Notes under the pieces: model-generated
Database searches by the model: none
What the model saw: only the letters and a program-made list of their open reading frames with translations
What the model was told of the DNA's origin: nothing
Origin: Methanobacteriota archaeon
Lineage (GTDB): Archaea > Thermoplasmatota > Poseidoniia > Poseidoniales > Thalassarchaeaceae
Length of the DNA: 51,204 bases
NCBI GenBank assembly: GCA_016845345.1
Contig: JAERSV010000018.1
Span: 1 to 51,204, forward strand
Direction: 5' to 3'
Made by a program: the position numbers and the translations under genes
Shown: piece after piece, positions 1 through 9,730 of the stretch
Layout of the letters: the number at the start of each line of letters is the position of its first letter
Numbering within the stretch: the first letter of the stretch is position 1

Positions 1-863
1 CTAACAACCTCCCCACAAAGTGAGTCAATCTCGGTTATTCTCCCAGCCATTACATCCTGTAACATTGAACAACGGTTAGCCGCTGTAGCCTCAAGCACTC
101 TTTTCAGTTCGGCCTCACAATCAAAGAAAGACATGTCAACACCTTCTGCGGTTGCCACTTGGGCCGCTTCTAACATTGCTGAAAGCGCTTGCTCATACAA
201 ATCCGGCCGCGACAACAACTCGCCATTTCTGACACCACAAATTGCTGCCAAAGGATTGATTGCCACATTTATCAGAAGTTTCTGCCAAAGCATCTCAGCA
301 CAATCAAATTCCCATTCTGGGTTCAACCCTGACATACCCAATAAGTATAGCAAATCGTCCACCCGACGGTCATCTGGAGTAAGGTCTGATTCGTCAAGAG
401 ATGCAAGACGTACCGCACCAAGCCCAGTCCATTGTACCTCTCCTGGACCGTGCCTCATAGCCGCATGTGTTGTGCAACCAGCCAACACTCGGTGTTTACC
501 AAGTCGGGCCACTAATCTCTCCGCATGACCCATGCCATTCTGCACACTAATCGCTATCCCATTCGGGCGCAAAAGTATCTCAGCAGCGATGGCTAAAGCT
601 GGTGTTGAGTTTGATTTACCACAGATGATCGCAATATCGGCGCAGCTGTATAGTGGCTCGATTATTTCTAAATCTGAAACTACCCAGCGATCTGGTTGAT
701 GATGTTCAACATCGCCATCAATAGTCGTTAAAATTATCCCGGTTGACGCTAATGCAGCACTCTGTGAACCTCGTGAGTAGAGGATAAGGTCGGCATCTGT
801 TTTTGCAAGGGCTGAGGCAATGACAGAACCAATTGCTCCGACTCCAAGTATTGCTACTCGCAA
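1..863 (-). CDS. panE: 2-dehydropantoate 2-reductase (ketopantoate reductase), 3' end cut by window edge
   Basis: The frame reads 287 codons to the left edge without a stop, so the C-terminus is missing. It would reduce 2-dehydropantoate to pantoate with NADPH for coenzyme A synthesis. I see an N-terminal Rossmann motif (GVGAIGS, residues 7-13), the VQNGMG segment near 108-112, and the family segment WQKLLINVAINPL with the likely catalytic Lys near 195. The start is a TTG with GGAGG seven nt upstream; two bases separate it from the stop of the upstream membrane-protein gene, so the two are probably cotranscribed. The related ApbA/PanE family includes reductases with other substrates, so the substrate is inferred from the family. 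Confidence 0.85.
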   Translation of the reverse strand, partial: MRVAILGVGAIGSVIASALAKTDADLILYSRGSQSAALASTGIILTTIDGDVEHHQPDRWVVSDLEIIEPLYSCADIAIICGKSNSTPALAIAAEILLRPNGIAISVQNGMGHAERLVARLGKHRVLAGCTTHAAMRHGPGEVQWTGLGAVRLASLDESDLTPDDRRVDDLLYLLGMSGLNPEWEFDCAEMLWQKLLINVAINPLAAICGVRNGELLSRPDLYEQALSAMLEAAQVATAEGVDMSFFDCEAELKRVLEATAANRCSMLQDVMAGRITEIDSLCGEVV

Positions 864-865
864 AT

Positions 866-3436
866 TCAACCCTCCGAAATAACGCATTCAACTTGACCAT
901 CACTGTGGTCAATATCAGCGCCCTGATAACACCATGAGCCGAAATTCAGCCTGATTGAATCCGTGATACCTGATTCCTCATGCAAAGAAAGCCAAGCAAC
1001 TTGTAATACATCATTTGAGTCAAAAGTCTGAGTCAAATTCAGTTGCATTGAAGCCCCCGGTGGTATTGTCACACCTGATGAATCAACCCATCCTGAATCT
1101 GTATCATCTAGGTCATGATGGCTCATGGTGACAATTACGATCGAGGTGTTTCCAAGATTCATCAACTCCCATTCTCCGCTTGTCAGTGGCTGGTCAACCC
1201 AAGCCCAAGTGACTTCTTCTCCAAACCGTAATGCTAAACTTGGTCCTGAAGCAGTCGTGAAATTTGCTTGTAAAGGAGGAATCATGTCGTCATCACAAGC
1301 CGATACTACACCCCCAATTGGTGGAGTGAAATGCATCTGATTTGTACCATTAACATCCGGAATAATGACCTCACCCCTAGTTTCTACATTCCAATTCAGC
1401 ACACCATCTACTAGACCAGGCTCACGGGCAATATTAGTGCAGATTTCATCCCCTTCACCCCATGCCACATGATTTCCTGCAGTCAACCAAGAAGGGGTTT
1501 GCTCAGATTTGCCATCTAACCACCAACCTTCAGCGGGTATGGGTAGAGCATATGTTGGATTCTGTAATCTCAGTGGCCACTCAAATTCCTTTCCTTCATC
1601 ACTGATGAATGATAGGGGTAAAATCTGTCCGAAGTCGTCAGATTCGAGAACCATCCTACCATGACTAGGTCCGCTCAAACAAATTTCAGGCTCACTATCT
1701 GAGGTGAAAATACCATTCGTTGGAGTCGTTACGCTCCAAAGAAGTGTTGAAGTTGAGAGATTTCCTGTTATTTGCTGATTACTAAACGTGAGATTTGCAC
1801 ACGCTAGTAGGCCATCGAATGTAGGCTCAAGTTGCCAATGTGCTTGAATTGGTGAAACTGCTGTTTCGGGATTCAAAGTGATGGTTTTAACCGATCTTTC
1901 TGAATCTGCATCAACAATGAAATGTAGAACAGTGGGCAACAACATTGTGCTGTTGTTAGAAATTGATGCTGACAAAGTCGCTTTGCCATCATTTAACAAA
2001 TCAACATTGCCGATATCGCATGTTGTAGGCAACACCACATTCCCAGACCCGCACTCTATTTCTAAATCCCAATCCGGTCTTGGCGGGTCAGCCCAAACCG
2101 ATACTTGCACAAATCGTTGTGAAATCCCCACCATCTCGAAATCAAGTGTGTGTGACCATTCTTCGTCAACCTGTAAGTCCAACTCTTCAACCCAATCAAG
2201 GGCCAAACCTTCCTCCCAATTTTCGTAAGGAGCAACCGCTGCTAACCCAGGGAAAGTGAGCATCAGAGCGAAGGCAACACTAGTGAAAACACGAAACCCG
2301 TATCTACTATCTAATTCAGTTACTTCATCAACAATTAGACCAGCTGAAGTTATCGATTGTTCACTAAACATCCGCCAAACTCCAAGTGAAATAACGATTA
2401 ACCATGGAATGTATCCCGAAGTGAGTAAAATAATCACGCCAGCAAACAAAAATAATCCATAAAGAGCAAATTCAGTACCAGAATCGGTCATTGTTTCTCT
2501 CCCAAAAACCGCCCATAGTAATCGGTAACCGGGGAATCCAGGTATTGGCAATAATAGAATCCAGCCAAATGTCATCAATGACTGGCCTGCTAATGCTAGC
2601 GGATGTAACCAAACAGTACGAACCGCTATTTCTTCAGGGGTGATGAATAAAGATGCAATAAGATGAGTTATTGAATTGAGTTGTAATATTGCTGGCGCAC
2701 CAATGAAATCAACAGAATTATTTGCAGTCATTAGGATTCCAACAACTGAAAAAATTAGACCTGAAATGATGAAACAAAACGGAGTTACAACTCCTGAAAT
2801 CAACATGCCTCGACGATTTGCCCACGCAACGGTCTGCATGAATCTTTGATTCATGAAGAAAAATAAGCCAAAAGGCCAAACAATGACTGATTTACTGAAA
2901 AACATGATTGGAGAAATTGCCACTAAAAAGTGGCCGGCATCAACCCCATGCCTCTGAAAAATATTTTTTCTGATTACTGAAGTAAGTCCTATCACAACCA
3001 TCAGTGGTACACAGAAATAAATCGCTGAGGATTGTAACACTGCGGTATCATACCAATTTACACTGCCATCCTGATATGCTAACCAAGACGCCCCAAGAGC
3101 TAGGCTAAACATAGTTGCTAAAACCCAAAATAATGTTTGCACCAAAGGTGTTTGCTCTGGATGTCTATCATCTGGCAAATCAATGAGAGTCAAAACATAA
3201 GGCTCTCCAACCTCAATCATGGCCCTCCACCCATGATTGCGTAAATGCTCATCTAATTGCGCTACTGATTCACTAACGCTTCCATCAATAGGGGTTACTT
3301 GCCAAGAAGGAAAAGGGCCTATTTCATCCCTCAACCGCCTAAAATGACGGTCTATTATGTGTTCAAGAAGTTCAAGATTGCTCCATGCTTTCCTCTGAAG
3401 CAAAAGTGGTTTGAGTTGCTCCTCATCCTCAGACAT
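866..3436 (-). CDS. Large membrane protein, site-2-protease-like (M50) with degenerate active site and extracellular C-terminal half
   Basis: 856 aa. Residues 45-90 and the membrane helices from about 98 to 355 follow the layout of archaeal/EGY1-type intramembrane metalloproteases: a small N-terminal domain, then a helix leading into RHGVD (162-166), then an ANRRG...G segment (206-215), then HPLALAG...LLPIPG (278-300). The expected HExxH is replaced by TSVIR (152-156), and the distal LDG metal motif by PGFPG (299-303), so no zinc site remains. Residues about 400-856 are polar, beta-like, rich in N-x-S/T and contain several Cys, suggesting an exported domain. The ATG has GGAGG six nt upstream. 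It lies 112 nt downstream of the ATP synthase operon; function unknown. Confidence 0.65.
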   Translation of the reverse strand: MSEDEEQLKPLLLQRKAWSNLELLEHIIDRHFRRLRDEIGPFPSWQVTPIDGSVSESVAQLDEHLRNHGWRAMIEVGEPYVLTLIDLPDDRHPEQTPLVQTLFWVLATMFSLALGASWLAYQDGSVNWYDTAVLQSSAIYFCVPLMVVIGLTSVIRKNIFQRHGVDAGHFLVAISPIMFFSKSVIVWPFGLFFFMNQRFMQTVAWANRRGMLISGVVTPFCFIISGLIFSVVGILMTANNSVDFIGAPAILQLNSITHLIASLFITPEEIAVRTVWLHPLALAGQSLMTFGWILLLPIPGFPGYRLLWAVFGRETMTDSGTEFALYGLFLFAGVIILLTSGYIPWLIVISLGVWRMFSEQSITSAGLIVDEVTELDSRYGFRVFTSVAFALMLTFPGLAAVAPYENWEEGLALDWVEELDLQVDEEWSHTLDFEMVGISQRFVQVSVWADPPRPDWDLEIECGSGNVVLPTTCDIGNVDLLNDGKATLSASISNNSTMLLPTVLHFIVDADSERSVKTITLNPETAVSPIQAHWQLEPTFDGLLACANLTFSNQQITGNLSTSTLLWSVTTPTNGIFTSDSEPEICLSGPSHGRMVLESDDFGQILPLSFISDEGKEFEWPLRLQNPTYALPIPAEGWWLDGKSEQTPSWLTAGNHVAWGEGDEICTNIAREPGLVDGVLNWNVETRGEVIIPDVNGTNQMHFTPPIGGVVSACDDDMIPPLQANFTTASGPSLALRFGEEVTWAWVDQPLTSGEWELMNLGNTSIVIVTMSHHDLDDTDSGWVDSSGVTIPPGASMQLNLTQTFDSNDVLQVAWLSLHEESGITDSIRLNFGSWCYQGADIDHSDGQVECVISEG

Positions 3437-3520
3437 GCACTACCTCCACAACGGCGGGAAGGCTCATGGCGTATCAACCCTTGACCAATTAATCCACTCT
3501 GTAAGAGTGGAAAAGTTGTC

Positions 3521-3526
3521 AAAAAA
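3521..3526 (-). terminator. Oligo-T terminator after the ATP synthase operon
   Basis: Six T residues on the minus strand about 23 nt after the atpD stop. T-runs of this kind act as intrinsic archaeal terminators. A 6-bp inverted repeat (CCACTC-TTACA-GAGTGG, 3494-3510) follows the T-run rather than preceding it, so it is not a bacterial-style terminator for this operon and may belong to the leader of the downstream membrane-protein gene. Confidence 0.4.
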
Positions 3527-3548
3527 CCCGAGGCACTTGAGAAGCGAA

Positions 3549-4166
3549 TCACTTGTTCTTGAATCGCTTTAGGCGGAAAGTTTCCTCTCTTTCCATTTCT
3601 TCAAGTCGAAGTTGAATGAATGCTTGTGCCTCTAACATCTCTGGAATTACCTTGAACTCAAGAGCGTTAACACGGCGCTTAGTTGCTTCAATCTCAACAA
3701 GCAGTCTCTTCAGAGTAGATTCCATTTCTGCCGCTTTTACAATGCTTTCAATCAATGTGCCGTAAGAGTCAGCAGCCTCATCCAAGTAAGGTGAACCACC
3801 GATCAACCCTAGACCCCTCTCTTGCAGGGTTTGGGAGAGGTACTTGCCCTCCACTTTAGGAACTACAACACCCATGATGTTGTGGCGAATGACCTCAACC
3901 TCGGGACTCTGTGCTACAGCGATTGCAGCACTTTTCACTGCCAAACCACCTTCAATCGAACTCGCAAGATTGATTGCCTGCTTTGCTTCAATAAAAGTTG
4001 TAACAAGCGCTTGCTTTGCCTCAATCATCTCAGCTAATAATACACGGAATTCGTAGAACAGACCATCTCTCTTCAATTTCAAAAGATTGTAACCATTCTT
4101 TGTCTGTTTAATTCTACGCTTCAGGTTAATCAGTTCGCTTCGCGTTGGTTTGATATCCAATGCCAT
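3549..4166 (-). CDS. atpD: A-type ATP synthase subunit D (central stalk)
   Basis: 205 aa, the usual length. Subunit D forms the long antiparallel coiled-coil shaft that turns inside the A3B3 head. The N-terminus (MALDIKPTRSEL followed by a basic helix LKRRIKQTKNGYNLLKLKRD) is the family signature, as is the Lys/Arg-rich C-terminal helix preceded by RRVNALEFKVIP (about 164-175). It is the last gene of the H-I-K-E-C-F-A-B-D string and follows atpB by 47 nt. An oligo-T run lies just beyond the stop. Confidence 0.96.
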   Translation of the reverse strand: MALDIKPTRSELINLKRRIKQTKNGYNLLKLKRDGLFYEFRVLLAEMIEAKQALVTTFIEAKQAINLASSIEGGLAVKSAAIAVAQSPEVEVIRHNIMGVVVPKVEGKYLSQTLQERGLGLIGGSPYLDEAADSYGTLIESIVKAAEMESTLKRLLVEIEATKRRVNALEFKVIPEMLEAQAFIQLRLEEMEREETFRLKRFKNK

Positions 4167-4213
4167 CTTCTAATCCCCCCTTTACATCAGTTCTGCCTTT
4201 TCAATTCCACGAA

Positions 4214-5593
4214 TCACTCTTTATTATCTGGGTGATACTTGTCAATCCATTGTTGATCAAGTCTGACTAGGTATTTTGTCTCAATTGTGGACATTAATTC
4301 CCAGCACAAGTCAAGAGTTTCATCGATGCTTCGGTCTTCGTATCGACCTTGGCGCAAGAATTTGTCCTCAAACAATCCTGAGAAAGACAATAATTGCTTG
4401 TCACGCTCATTTAGTGCATCTTCACCGACAATTGCTACAAGACCACGCAATTCACGCCCTTGTGCGTATGCAGCATACATCTGGTCTGAAACCGATTTGT
4501 GGTCTTCGCGGGTTGTCTTCTCACCAATTGTACCGCCCATCAGGCGGGACAAACTTGGAAGTACGTTGATAGGTGGATAGATACCACTTCCATGCAATTC
4601 TCTTGAAATAACAATCTGGCCCTCAGTAATATATCCTGAAAGGTCAGGGATTGGGTGGGTAATATCGTCACCGGGCATGGTAAGGATAGGGAATTGAGTA
4701 ATCGACCCCTTCTTCCCCTTCACTAATCCTGCACGTTCGTACAACATTGCTAGGTCGGTGTACATGTAACCCGGGTAACCACGTCGTCCTGGAACTTCTT
4801 CTCGAGCAGCCCCAATTTGTCGCAGTGCGTCACAATAATTTGTAACATCAGTGTAAATAACCAATACGTGGTAATCGTGCTCAAAGGCAAGATACTCTGC
4901 TGCCGTAAGAGCAAGTCTTGGAGTGATAAGTCGCTCAACCGCTGGGTCGTCAGCGAGGTTGACGAACAAAACCGCGTTTTCTAGTGCGCCCGTGCGCTCC
5001 AAATCGCTCCTAAAGAAATTGTATTCTTCCGCTGTAATTCCCATTGCACAGAATACCACAATAAATTGTTCATCACTTGCTGTCAACTTTGCTTGACGAG
5101 CAATTTGCAGAGCGATGTCGTTGTGTGGTAGACCAGATGCACTGAAGATTGGCAATTTCTGTCCGCGTACAAGTGTTGTACAGCAGTCAATTGCACTGAT
5201 TCCAGTCTGGATAAAATCGTGTGGGCTTTGACGAGCATATGGATTAATTGCAGCACCGATAATGTCTGCTTTACCATCCGCAATAATTTCTGGACCGCCG
5301 TCACGAGGGCGGCCAGCACCGTCTAAAATTCTTCCAACGAGGTCATTGCTCACTGGTAGTTTGAATACATCACCAAGGAATTTGACTCCTGTTGTTCTAT
5401 CAACACCTGCAGTGCCTTCGAAAACTTGTACAACCACCAAATCATCGCTGGTGTCGAGAACTTGTCCGTTCTTCATGCTGCCATCTGTTAGACGCAATTC
5501 AACGATTTCTCCAAATGCAACTGGTTCTGTCTTGTTCAAGAACACGAGTGGTCCCTTAACGTCTGTAATGGTACGATATTCTTTTCCTGCCAT
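4214..5593 (-). CDS. atpB: A-type ATP synthase subunit B (regulatory nucleotide-binding subunit)
   Basis: 459 aa, normal for the family. This is the non-catalytic subunit of the A3B3 hexamer. It aligns throughout: the N-terminal beta-barrel, the [19 protein letters not shown] segment where catalytic subunits carry the P-loop, the [24 protein letters not shown] region, and a C-terminal helical bundle ending in DQQWIDKYH. The absent canonical P-loop identifies it as B rather than A. The start has an AGGGGG Shine-Dalgarno seven nt upstream, and it follows atpA by 12 nt in the same operon. Confidence 0.97.
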   Translation of the reverse strand: MAGKEYRTITDVKGPLVFLNKTEPVAFGEIVELRLTDGSMKNGQVLDTSDDLVVVQVFEGTAGVDRTTGVKFLGDVFKLPVSNDLVGRILDGAGRPRDGGPEIIADGKADIIGAAINPYARQSPHDFIQTGISAIDCCTTLVRGQKLPIFSASGLPHNDIALQIARQAKLTASDEQFIVVFCAMGITAEEYNFFRSDLERTGALENAVLFVNLADDPAVERLITPRLALTAAEYLAFEHDYHVLVIYTDVTNYCDALRQIGAAREEVPGRRGYPGYMYTDLAMLYERAGLVKGKKGSITQFPILTMPGDDITHPIPDLSGYITEGQIVISRELHGSGIYPPINVLPSLSRLMGGTIGEKTTREDHKSVSDQMYAAYAQGRELRGLVAIVGEDALNERDKQLLSFSGLFEDKFLRQGRYEDRSIDETLDLCWELMSTIETKYLVRLDQQWIDKYHPDNKE

Positions 5594-5605
5594 CTAAATT
5601 CCCCC

Positions 5606-7345
5606 TTAATTCTCCTCCGCCGCAGCGGCAATTTCTTTTGTCATATCAGCAACTAAGCCCTCAATTCGGTCAAGATAATTATCTTCAAATCTTGAGCGCA
5701 TCAAATTACTGCGTGCTGGAACGTTAACAACATCCTCAAGCATTCCACCGGCTTCAATCGCATTCTTAGCTTCACTCTGGAAGGTCAGAATTGCCTTTGC
5801 CATGAGATATTGTTGTTGCACGCCAGTAAAGGCATCAATCTCGTGGAATGCATTTTGCTGCAAGAAATATTCACGAATCATTCTTGCAACTTCTAAAGTC
5901 AATTGTTGGTCAACAGGTAGTGCATCGGAACCGACTAACTGTACAATTTCTTGTAGTTCCGCTTCAACCTGAAGCAGACTGCTGATTTCAGTTCTGACTT
6001 CAGGGAAATCAGCAGCGATGTTGTCTTTGAACCACTGGTCAAGCGACTGTGGGTACAAAGAATAGGAGTTCAGCCAGTTGATTGCTGGGAAGTGACGTTG
6101 CCTTGCGAGAGGTGCATCAAGACCCCAGAAAACCTTCACGATACGAAGAGTACCTTGACTGACAGGCTCGGAAATGTCACCACCAGGTGGAGACACAGCA
6201 CCAATTACTGTAACTGATCCATCTTCACCCTCAAGGGTTTCAACACGACCTGCTCGCTCGTAGAACTCTGCCAAACGACTGGATAGGTAAGCAGGGTAAC
6301 CCTCCTCACCAGGCATCTCTTCAAGACGTGATGAAATTTCACGCATTGCTTCTGCCCACCGGCTGGTAGAATCTGCCATTAGAGCAACATCGTAACCCAT
6401 GTCGCGGAAATATTCTGCAATTGTGATTCCAGTGTATACAGATGCTTCACGAGCCGCTACCGGCATGTTGGAAGTATTTGCAATCATCACTGTCCTGTTC
6501 ATCAGAGGCTTTCCAGTGTTAGGGTCAATAAGTTCAGGGAACTCATCTAACACTTCTGTCATCTCATTACCACGCTCACCACATCCGATGTAAACCACAA
6601 TTTGTGCATCGGAGAACTTTGCTAGTGATTGTTGAGTTACAGTCTTTCCAGACCCGAATGGTCCAGGGATTCCTGCTGCTCCACCCTTTGCAAGTGGAAA
6701 CAAGAAGTCGAGGATTCTCATGCCAGTCACTAGAGGTGTGTCTGGTGCATACTTCTGCTTAAACGGGCGAGGTGCACGTACTGGCCAACGCTGCATCATT
6801 GCAATCTCTGTGCCATCATCAAGCACACAGACAGTTTCTGATACTGTGAAATCGCCACCTTTGATACTCTTAATCGTACCACTAGTGTTTGGAGGGATCA
6901 TGATTTTGTGGGCGATAGTTTCAGTCTCTTGAACAGTACCAACTACATGGCCACCCTCAACTTTGTCCCCTTTCTTAGCAGTAGGCTCAAAGGTCCACTT
7001 TTTCTCTTGGTCAAGACCGTCAGCATCAACACCTCTGGTGATGAAAGTACCCATCTTCTCAAGTAGAATTGGTAGAGGTCGCTGAATCCCATCATAAATC
7101 TGGGTCAACAAACCTGGTCCCAACTGTACCGACAAGGTTTGGCCGGTGTTTGTAACCGGTTCACCCGGGCGTACACCCGAGGTATCTTCATACACTTGAA
7201 TGACCGCTTTTTCACCGTGTAATTCGATAACTTCACCCATTAGGCCTTCATCACCGACTCGTACCACGTCGTACATCTTAGCGTTCAATCCAATTGCTGT
7301 CACTACTGGTCCAGATATTCTGTATATTTGTCCATTTTTGCTCAT
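5606..7345 (-). CDS. atpA: A-type ATP synthase subunit A (catalytic)
   Basis: 579 aa, the normal uninterrupted length, so no intein is present. The catalytic subunit carries the P-loop GPFGSGKT (228-235) and GERGNE (256-261) with the catalytic Glu, and the archaeal non-homologous region at about 110-190. The C-terminal helical domain is complete. It hydrolyses or synthesises ATP at the A/B interface, driven by the membrane rotor. It sits between atpF and atpB in the operon. All catalytic residues visible here are intact. Confidence 0.98.
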   Translation of the reverse strand: MSKNGQIYRISGPVVTAIGLNAKMYDVVRVGDEGLMGEVIELHGEKAVIQVYEDTSGVRPGEPVTNTGQTLSVQLGPGLLTQIYDGIQRPLPILLEKMGTFITRGVDADGLDQEKKWTFEPTAKKGDKVEGGHVVGTVQETETIAHKIMIPPNTSGTIKSIKGGDFTVSETVCVLDDGTEIAMMQRWPVRAPRPFKQKYAPDTPLVTGMRILDFLFPLAKGGAAGIPGPFGSGKTVTQQSLAKFSDAQIVVYIGCGERGNEMTEVLDEFPELIDPNTGKPLMNRTVMIANTSNMPVAAREASVYTGITIAEYFRDMGYDVALMADSTSRWAEAMREISSRLEEMPGEEGYPAYLSSRLAEFYERAGRVETLEGEDGSVTVIGAVSPPGGDISEPVSQGTLRIVKVFWGLDAPLARQRHFPAINWLNSYSLYPQSLDQWFKDNIAADFPEVRTEISSLLQVEAELQEIVQLVGSDALPVDQQLTLEVARMIREYFLQQNAFHEIDAFTGVQQQYLMAKAILTFQSEAKNAIEAGGMLEDVVNVPARSNLMRSRFEDNYLDRIEGLVADMTKEIAAAAEEN

Positions 7346-7377
7346 TTCTTCACTTCCTTCAAATTATTTATTGAGTT

Positions 7378-7683
7378 TCACTTCCAGAGATCGACGCCAA
7401 TTGCACTCTTTATCTGCTCTCGCAAGGTGTTATCCTGCTCAGTGCCGATGCCGAGAAACGTCGGTGTTATGCTATCCGACAGCTGGATGCGAAGCCTGTC
7501 GGGCATTTTGATAAGGTCAGAAGCGTCAATCACGACGATACCGACCTCCTTATCATTGAGGAGTTGGCGTAAATCCTTCTCCATCTCCTCATCATTTAGC
7601 GGGTTTAGTATGTGAGTTACCCCCGCAAGTTGGAATCCAAGGCTGAATTCTGGTGTGCCTACTACTGCAATCTCCATTTTCAT
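7378..7683 (-). CDS. atpF: A-type ATP synthase subunit F
   Basis: 101 aa. Small Rossmann-like central-stalk subunit that binds subunit D. Family features are the N-terminal strand MEIAVVGTPEFSLGFQLAGV, the central GIVVIDASDL strand and a short C-terminal helix ending GVDLWK. It is placed between atpC and atpA as in other archaeal operons, six nt after atpC. The start is ATG AAA ATG; the second ATG two codons in is an alternative. Confidence 0.93.
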   Translation of the reverse strand: MKMEIAVVGTPEFSLGFQLAGVTHILNPLNDEEMEKDLRQLLNDKEVGIVVIDASDLIKMPDRLRIQLSDSITPTFLGIGTEQDNTLREQIKSAIGVDLWK

Positions 7684-7689
7684 TCCTCC

Positions 7690-8748
7690 TTAAATTCTCA
7701 AATGGGCTTCAATGACTTCATCGGAAAGGCCCGCTGCCCTTCCACGAATCATCATGCGTAGATTAGAAACCTCGCAAGCCTTTCGTTCTACATAGTTGAT
7801 GACAGGGAAAGCCGATAGAGGATTCAATATCGACATTCTAGCCAACATAACCATGCGTTGATCAACTAAGTTGTTCACTATTGGGTCAAGTGTGCCCTTC
7901 TCGCGTGAAGCGATAAGAGCATCATCAAAGCCACTATCGTTGAAATTCTGTGCCCTGCGTAATATCTCAATCAACGCTTCCTCACTTTCTGCTTCCGCAG
8001 CCTGCTTGAGGCTAGTTGAATTGAGAGCATGGCCACCTTGCAACATCAAATCGTTTCTTTTTTCCGAAGATAAATCCTGCTTTAGGGCACGGAATAAATT
8101 GATTACATTTCGATGGTCAATTTCAGTACGCAAATACTTGAGTAATTGTGGGTGATTACTTGCAGTTACGCGTAACTTTTCAATGGCGTCGTGGAAGTAA
8201 TGCCTATCAAGAGCATCTTCCAAAGCCATCAAGTTATCACTCTCCTCAACGGAGGACAATACCTTACCAAACTTCGTGCCAGACAATGCTGACACAGCAT
8301 CACCAAGGTTGTTTGAACTTTTTACAAGTTCTAACCACTGCTTGTTCGCTTCATTCTCTTCTGGCAGCACCTGACTCGATACTACCTCGTCAGAAACTCC
8401 ACTTCGTACTGCTCTCAAAGCAGTCTTTACCTTCTGGTAGGTGTATCTCTCTACATAGATTGATACCAAATCACCGAGGTTTCCTTGACAGAATCGTAGT
8501 ACTTGATTCAAATCTCGGTCCATATTGTGGTTAAGAGCAGCCTCAACGAGGTCTGCCCCACTGAGACGAGTCGCATACAGGTCTAAATCAGCCCTGTAAC
8601 CCATTTCAGATATACTCGAAGCCATGGCATCAGGCTCCTGCAACAATAATTGCCGCATCTGTGTGGAGTCAATTAAGCCAGCCTTACGCGCCTTACTGCG
8701 CGCAGAGGCATTTGCCCAATTTGACTTACCACTTGATACCGATGCCAT
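7690..8748 (-). CDS. atpC: A-type ATP synthase subunit C (rotor cap)
   Basis: 352 aa, the usual size. An all-helical protein of the V-ATPase subunit C/d family that couples the central stalk to the proteolipid ring. Typical features are three similar helical domains, the NHNMDRDLNQVLRFC region, the HRNVINLFRALKQDL segment and the C-terminal RMMIRGRAAGLSDEVI motif. It lies 18 nt after atpE and 6 nt before atpF. Nothing unusual was noted. Confidence 0.95.
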   Translation of the reverse strand: MASVSSGKSNWANASARSKARKAGLIDSTQMRQLLLQEPDAMASSISEMGYRADLDLYATRLSGADLVEAALNHNMDRDLNQVLRFCQGNLGDLVSIYVERYTYQKVKTALRAVRSGVSDEVVSSQVLPEENEANKQWLELVKSSNNLGDAVSALSGTKFGKVLSSVEESDNLMALEDALDRHYFHDAIEKLRVTASNHPQLLKYLRTEIDHRNVINLFRALKQDLSSEKRNDLMLQGGHALNSTSLKQAAEAESEEALIEILRRAQNFNDSGFDDALIASREKGTLDPIVNNLVDQRMVMLARMSILNPLSAFPVINYVERKACEVSNLRMMIRGRAAGLSDEVIEAHLRI

Positions 8749-8766
8749 AACTAACTCACCATCTAC

Positions 8767-9345
8767 TTAGGCGTCTCCAAAAAGAATGGATGTCACATTT
8801 GAGAGACATGAATCCCATGACTCTTCTAAACGTCCATCAAATCGATAATCAAGAACGACTGAGCCGTCCTTACTCTCGAGCACAAAACCACCCAAACCAT
8901 TGACATCGTTACCGAAGTCAAAGCCTGAACTAGCCTTTTCCAATGCTGGTCGGTCAATACCAACCGGACGTAGGACCATGCCTTTTTCCGCGTCATCTTT
9001 TGCTTGAGAGACAAGTGCTTTGATTAGCCCTGCCCGACCCTTCATACTAGATGAACCAACTTTGTCACGAACTGCTTTCCATGTAGCATCCAACTCTTCA
9101 CGTCTAGCGATGAGTTGGGCATTTTGGTTAGCCTGCCGTGCACTTGCAACGGTTTCAGTCTTAATTTGGGCGCTCTCTCGCTCTGCACGAGCATTGATAT
9201 CGTCGCTGTACGAATTTACATCAGCCTCGGCTTCCTTGAGAATTGCCTTGGCTTCTGTCTTGGCTGCGTCGGTGATATCCTTCGCCTCCTTTTTCGCCGC
9301 AGTGGCGATTTCGCTTGCCAACGCTTCTAGCGTCATTTTGTTCAT
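8767..9345 (-). CDS. atpE: A-type ATP synthase subunit E (peripheral stalk)
   Basis: 192 aa. Peripheral stalk subunit that pairs with H. The N-terminal 90 residues form a long, Ala/Glu/Lys-rich coiled coil (EIATAAKKEAKDITDAAKTEA and onward); the C-terminal half is the globular head contacting B, with the DGSVVLDYRFDGRLEESW segment typical of the family. It lies between the proteolipid gene and atpC in the operon, with a GGGAGG Shine-Dalgarno upstream of the ATG. Confidence 0.93.
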   Translation of the reverse strand: MNKMTLEALASEIATAAKKEAKDITDAAKTEAKAILKEAEADVNSYSDDINARAERESAQIKTETVASARQANQNAQLIARREELDATWKAVRDKVGSSSMKGRAGLIKALVSQAKDDAEKGMVLRPVGIDRPALEKASSGFDFGNDVNGLGGFVLESKDGSVVLDYRFDGRLEESWDSCLSNVTSILFGDA

Positions 9346-9374
9346 CCTCCCCCAATTCTCCGATTATGATTTAC

Positions 9375-9683
9375 TCACAACAAGAACATTGCAAGGAATC
9401 CGAACAACACAACGGTTTCAGGTATCACAGTAAACAATAGACCAGTACCGAATTTTGAACTGTCTTCTGCTACCATTCCAATCGCTGCTGCGCCAATTTG
9501 TCCTTGGCTTATGCCTGTTCCAATTCCACAACCAGCAAGTGCGATACCCGCACCTAACTTCGCCATTGCAACGTTCTCCTCTGCTGTTTCATCAGCGCTT
9601 TGTGCACTGGCTACTCCAGCAATCAAACTGATGCTCATCAAAATAAGCATCAAACGCATTCCTCTTACCATATTCATTTTCAT
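9375..9683 (-). CDS. atpK: A-type ATP synthase proteolipid subunit K (c ring)
   Basis: 102 aa from the chosen ATG at 9683, which has GGAGG eight nt upstream; an in-frame ATG at 9716 lacks this. The protein has an N-terminal hydrophobic segment ending near a SAQS site, suggesting a cleaved signal, then two membrane helices of the c-type hairpin. The ion-binding Glu is in the second helix (VIPETVVLFGF), and the first helix has GISQGQIGAAA with two Gln. It forms the rotor ring with subunit I as stator. The operon places it between atpI and atpE. Confidence 0.93.
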   Translation of the reverse strand: MKMNMVRGMRLMLILMSISLIAGVASAQSADETAEENVAMAKLGAGIALAGCGIGTGISQGQIGAAAIGMVAEDSSKFGTGLLFTVIPETVVLFGFLAMFLL

Positions 9684-9730
9684 ATTTCTTTCCTCCATTT
9701 TTTCCATGCTTTGCATAGGAATCTGATATA

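Noticed and set aside
3355-3552. 65-codon minus-strand frame between atpD and the membrane protein
   Set aside because: Its second half is a frame-shifted reading of the membrane-protein start, and the GGAGG site belongs to that gene.
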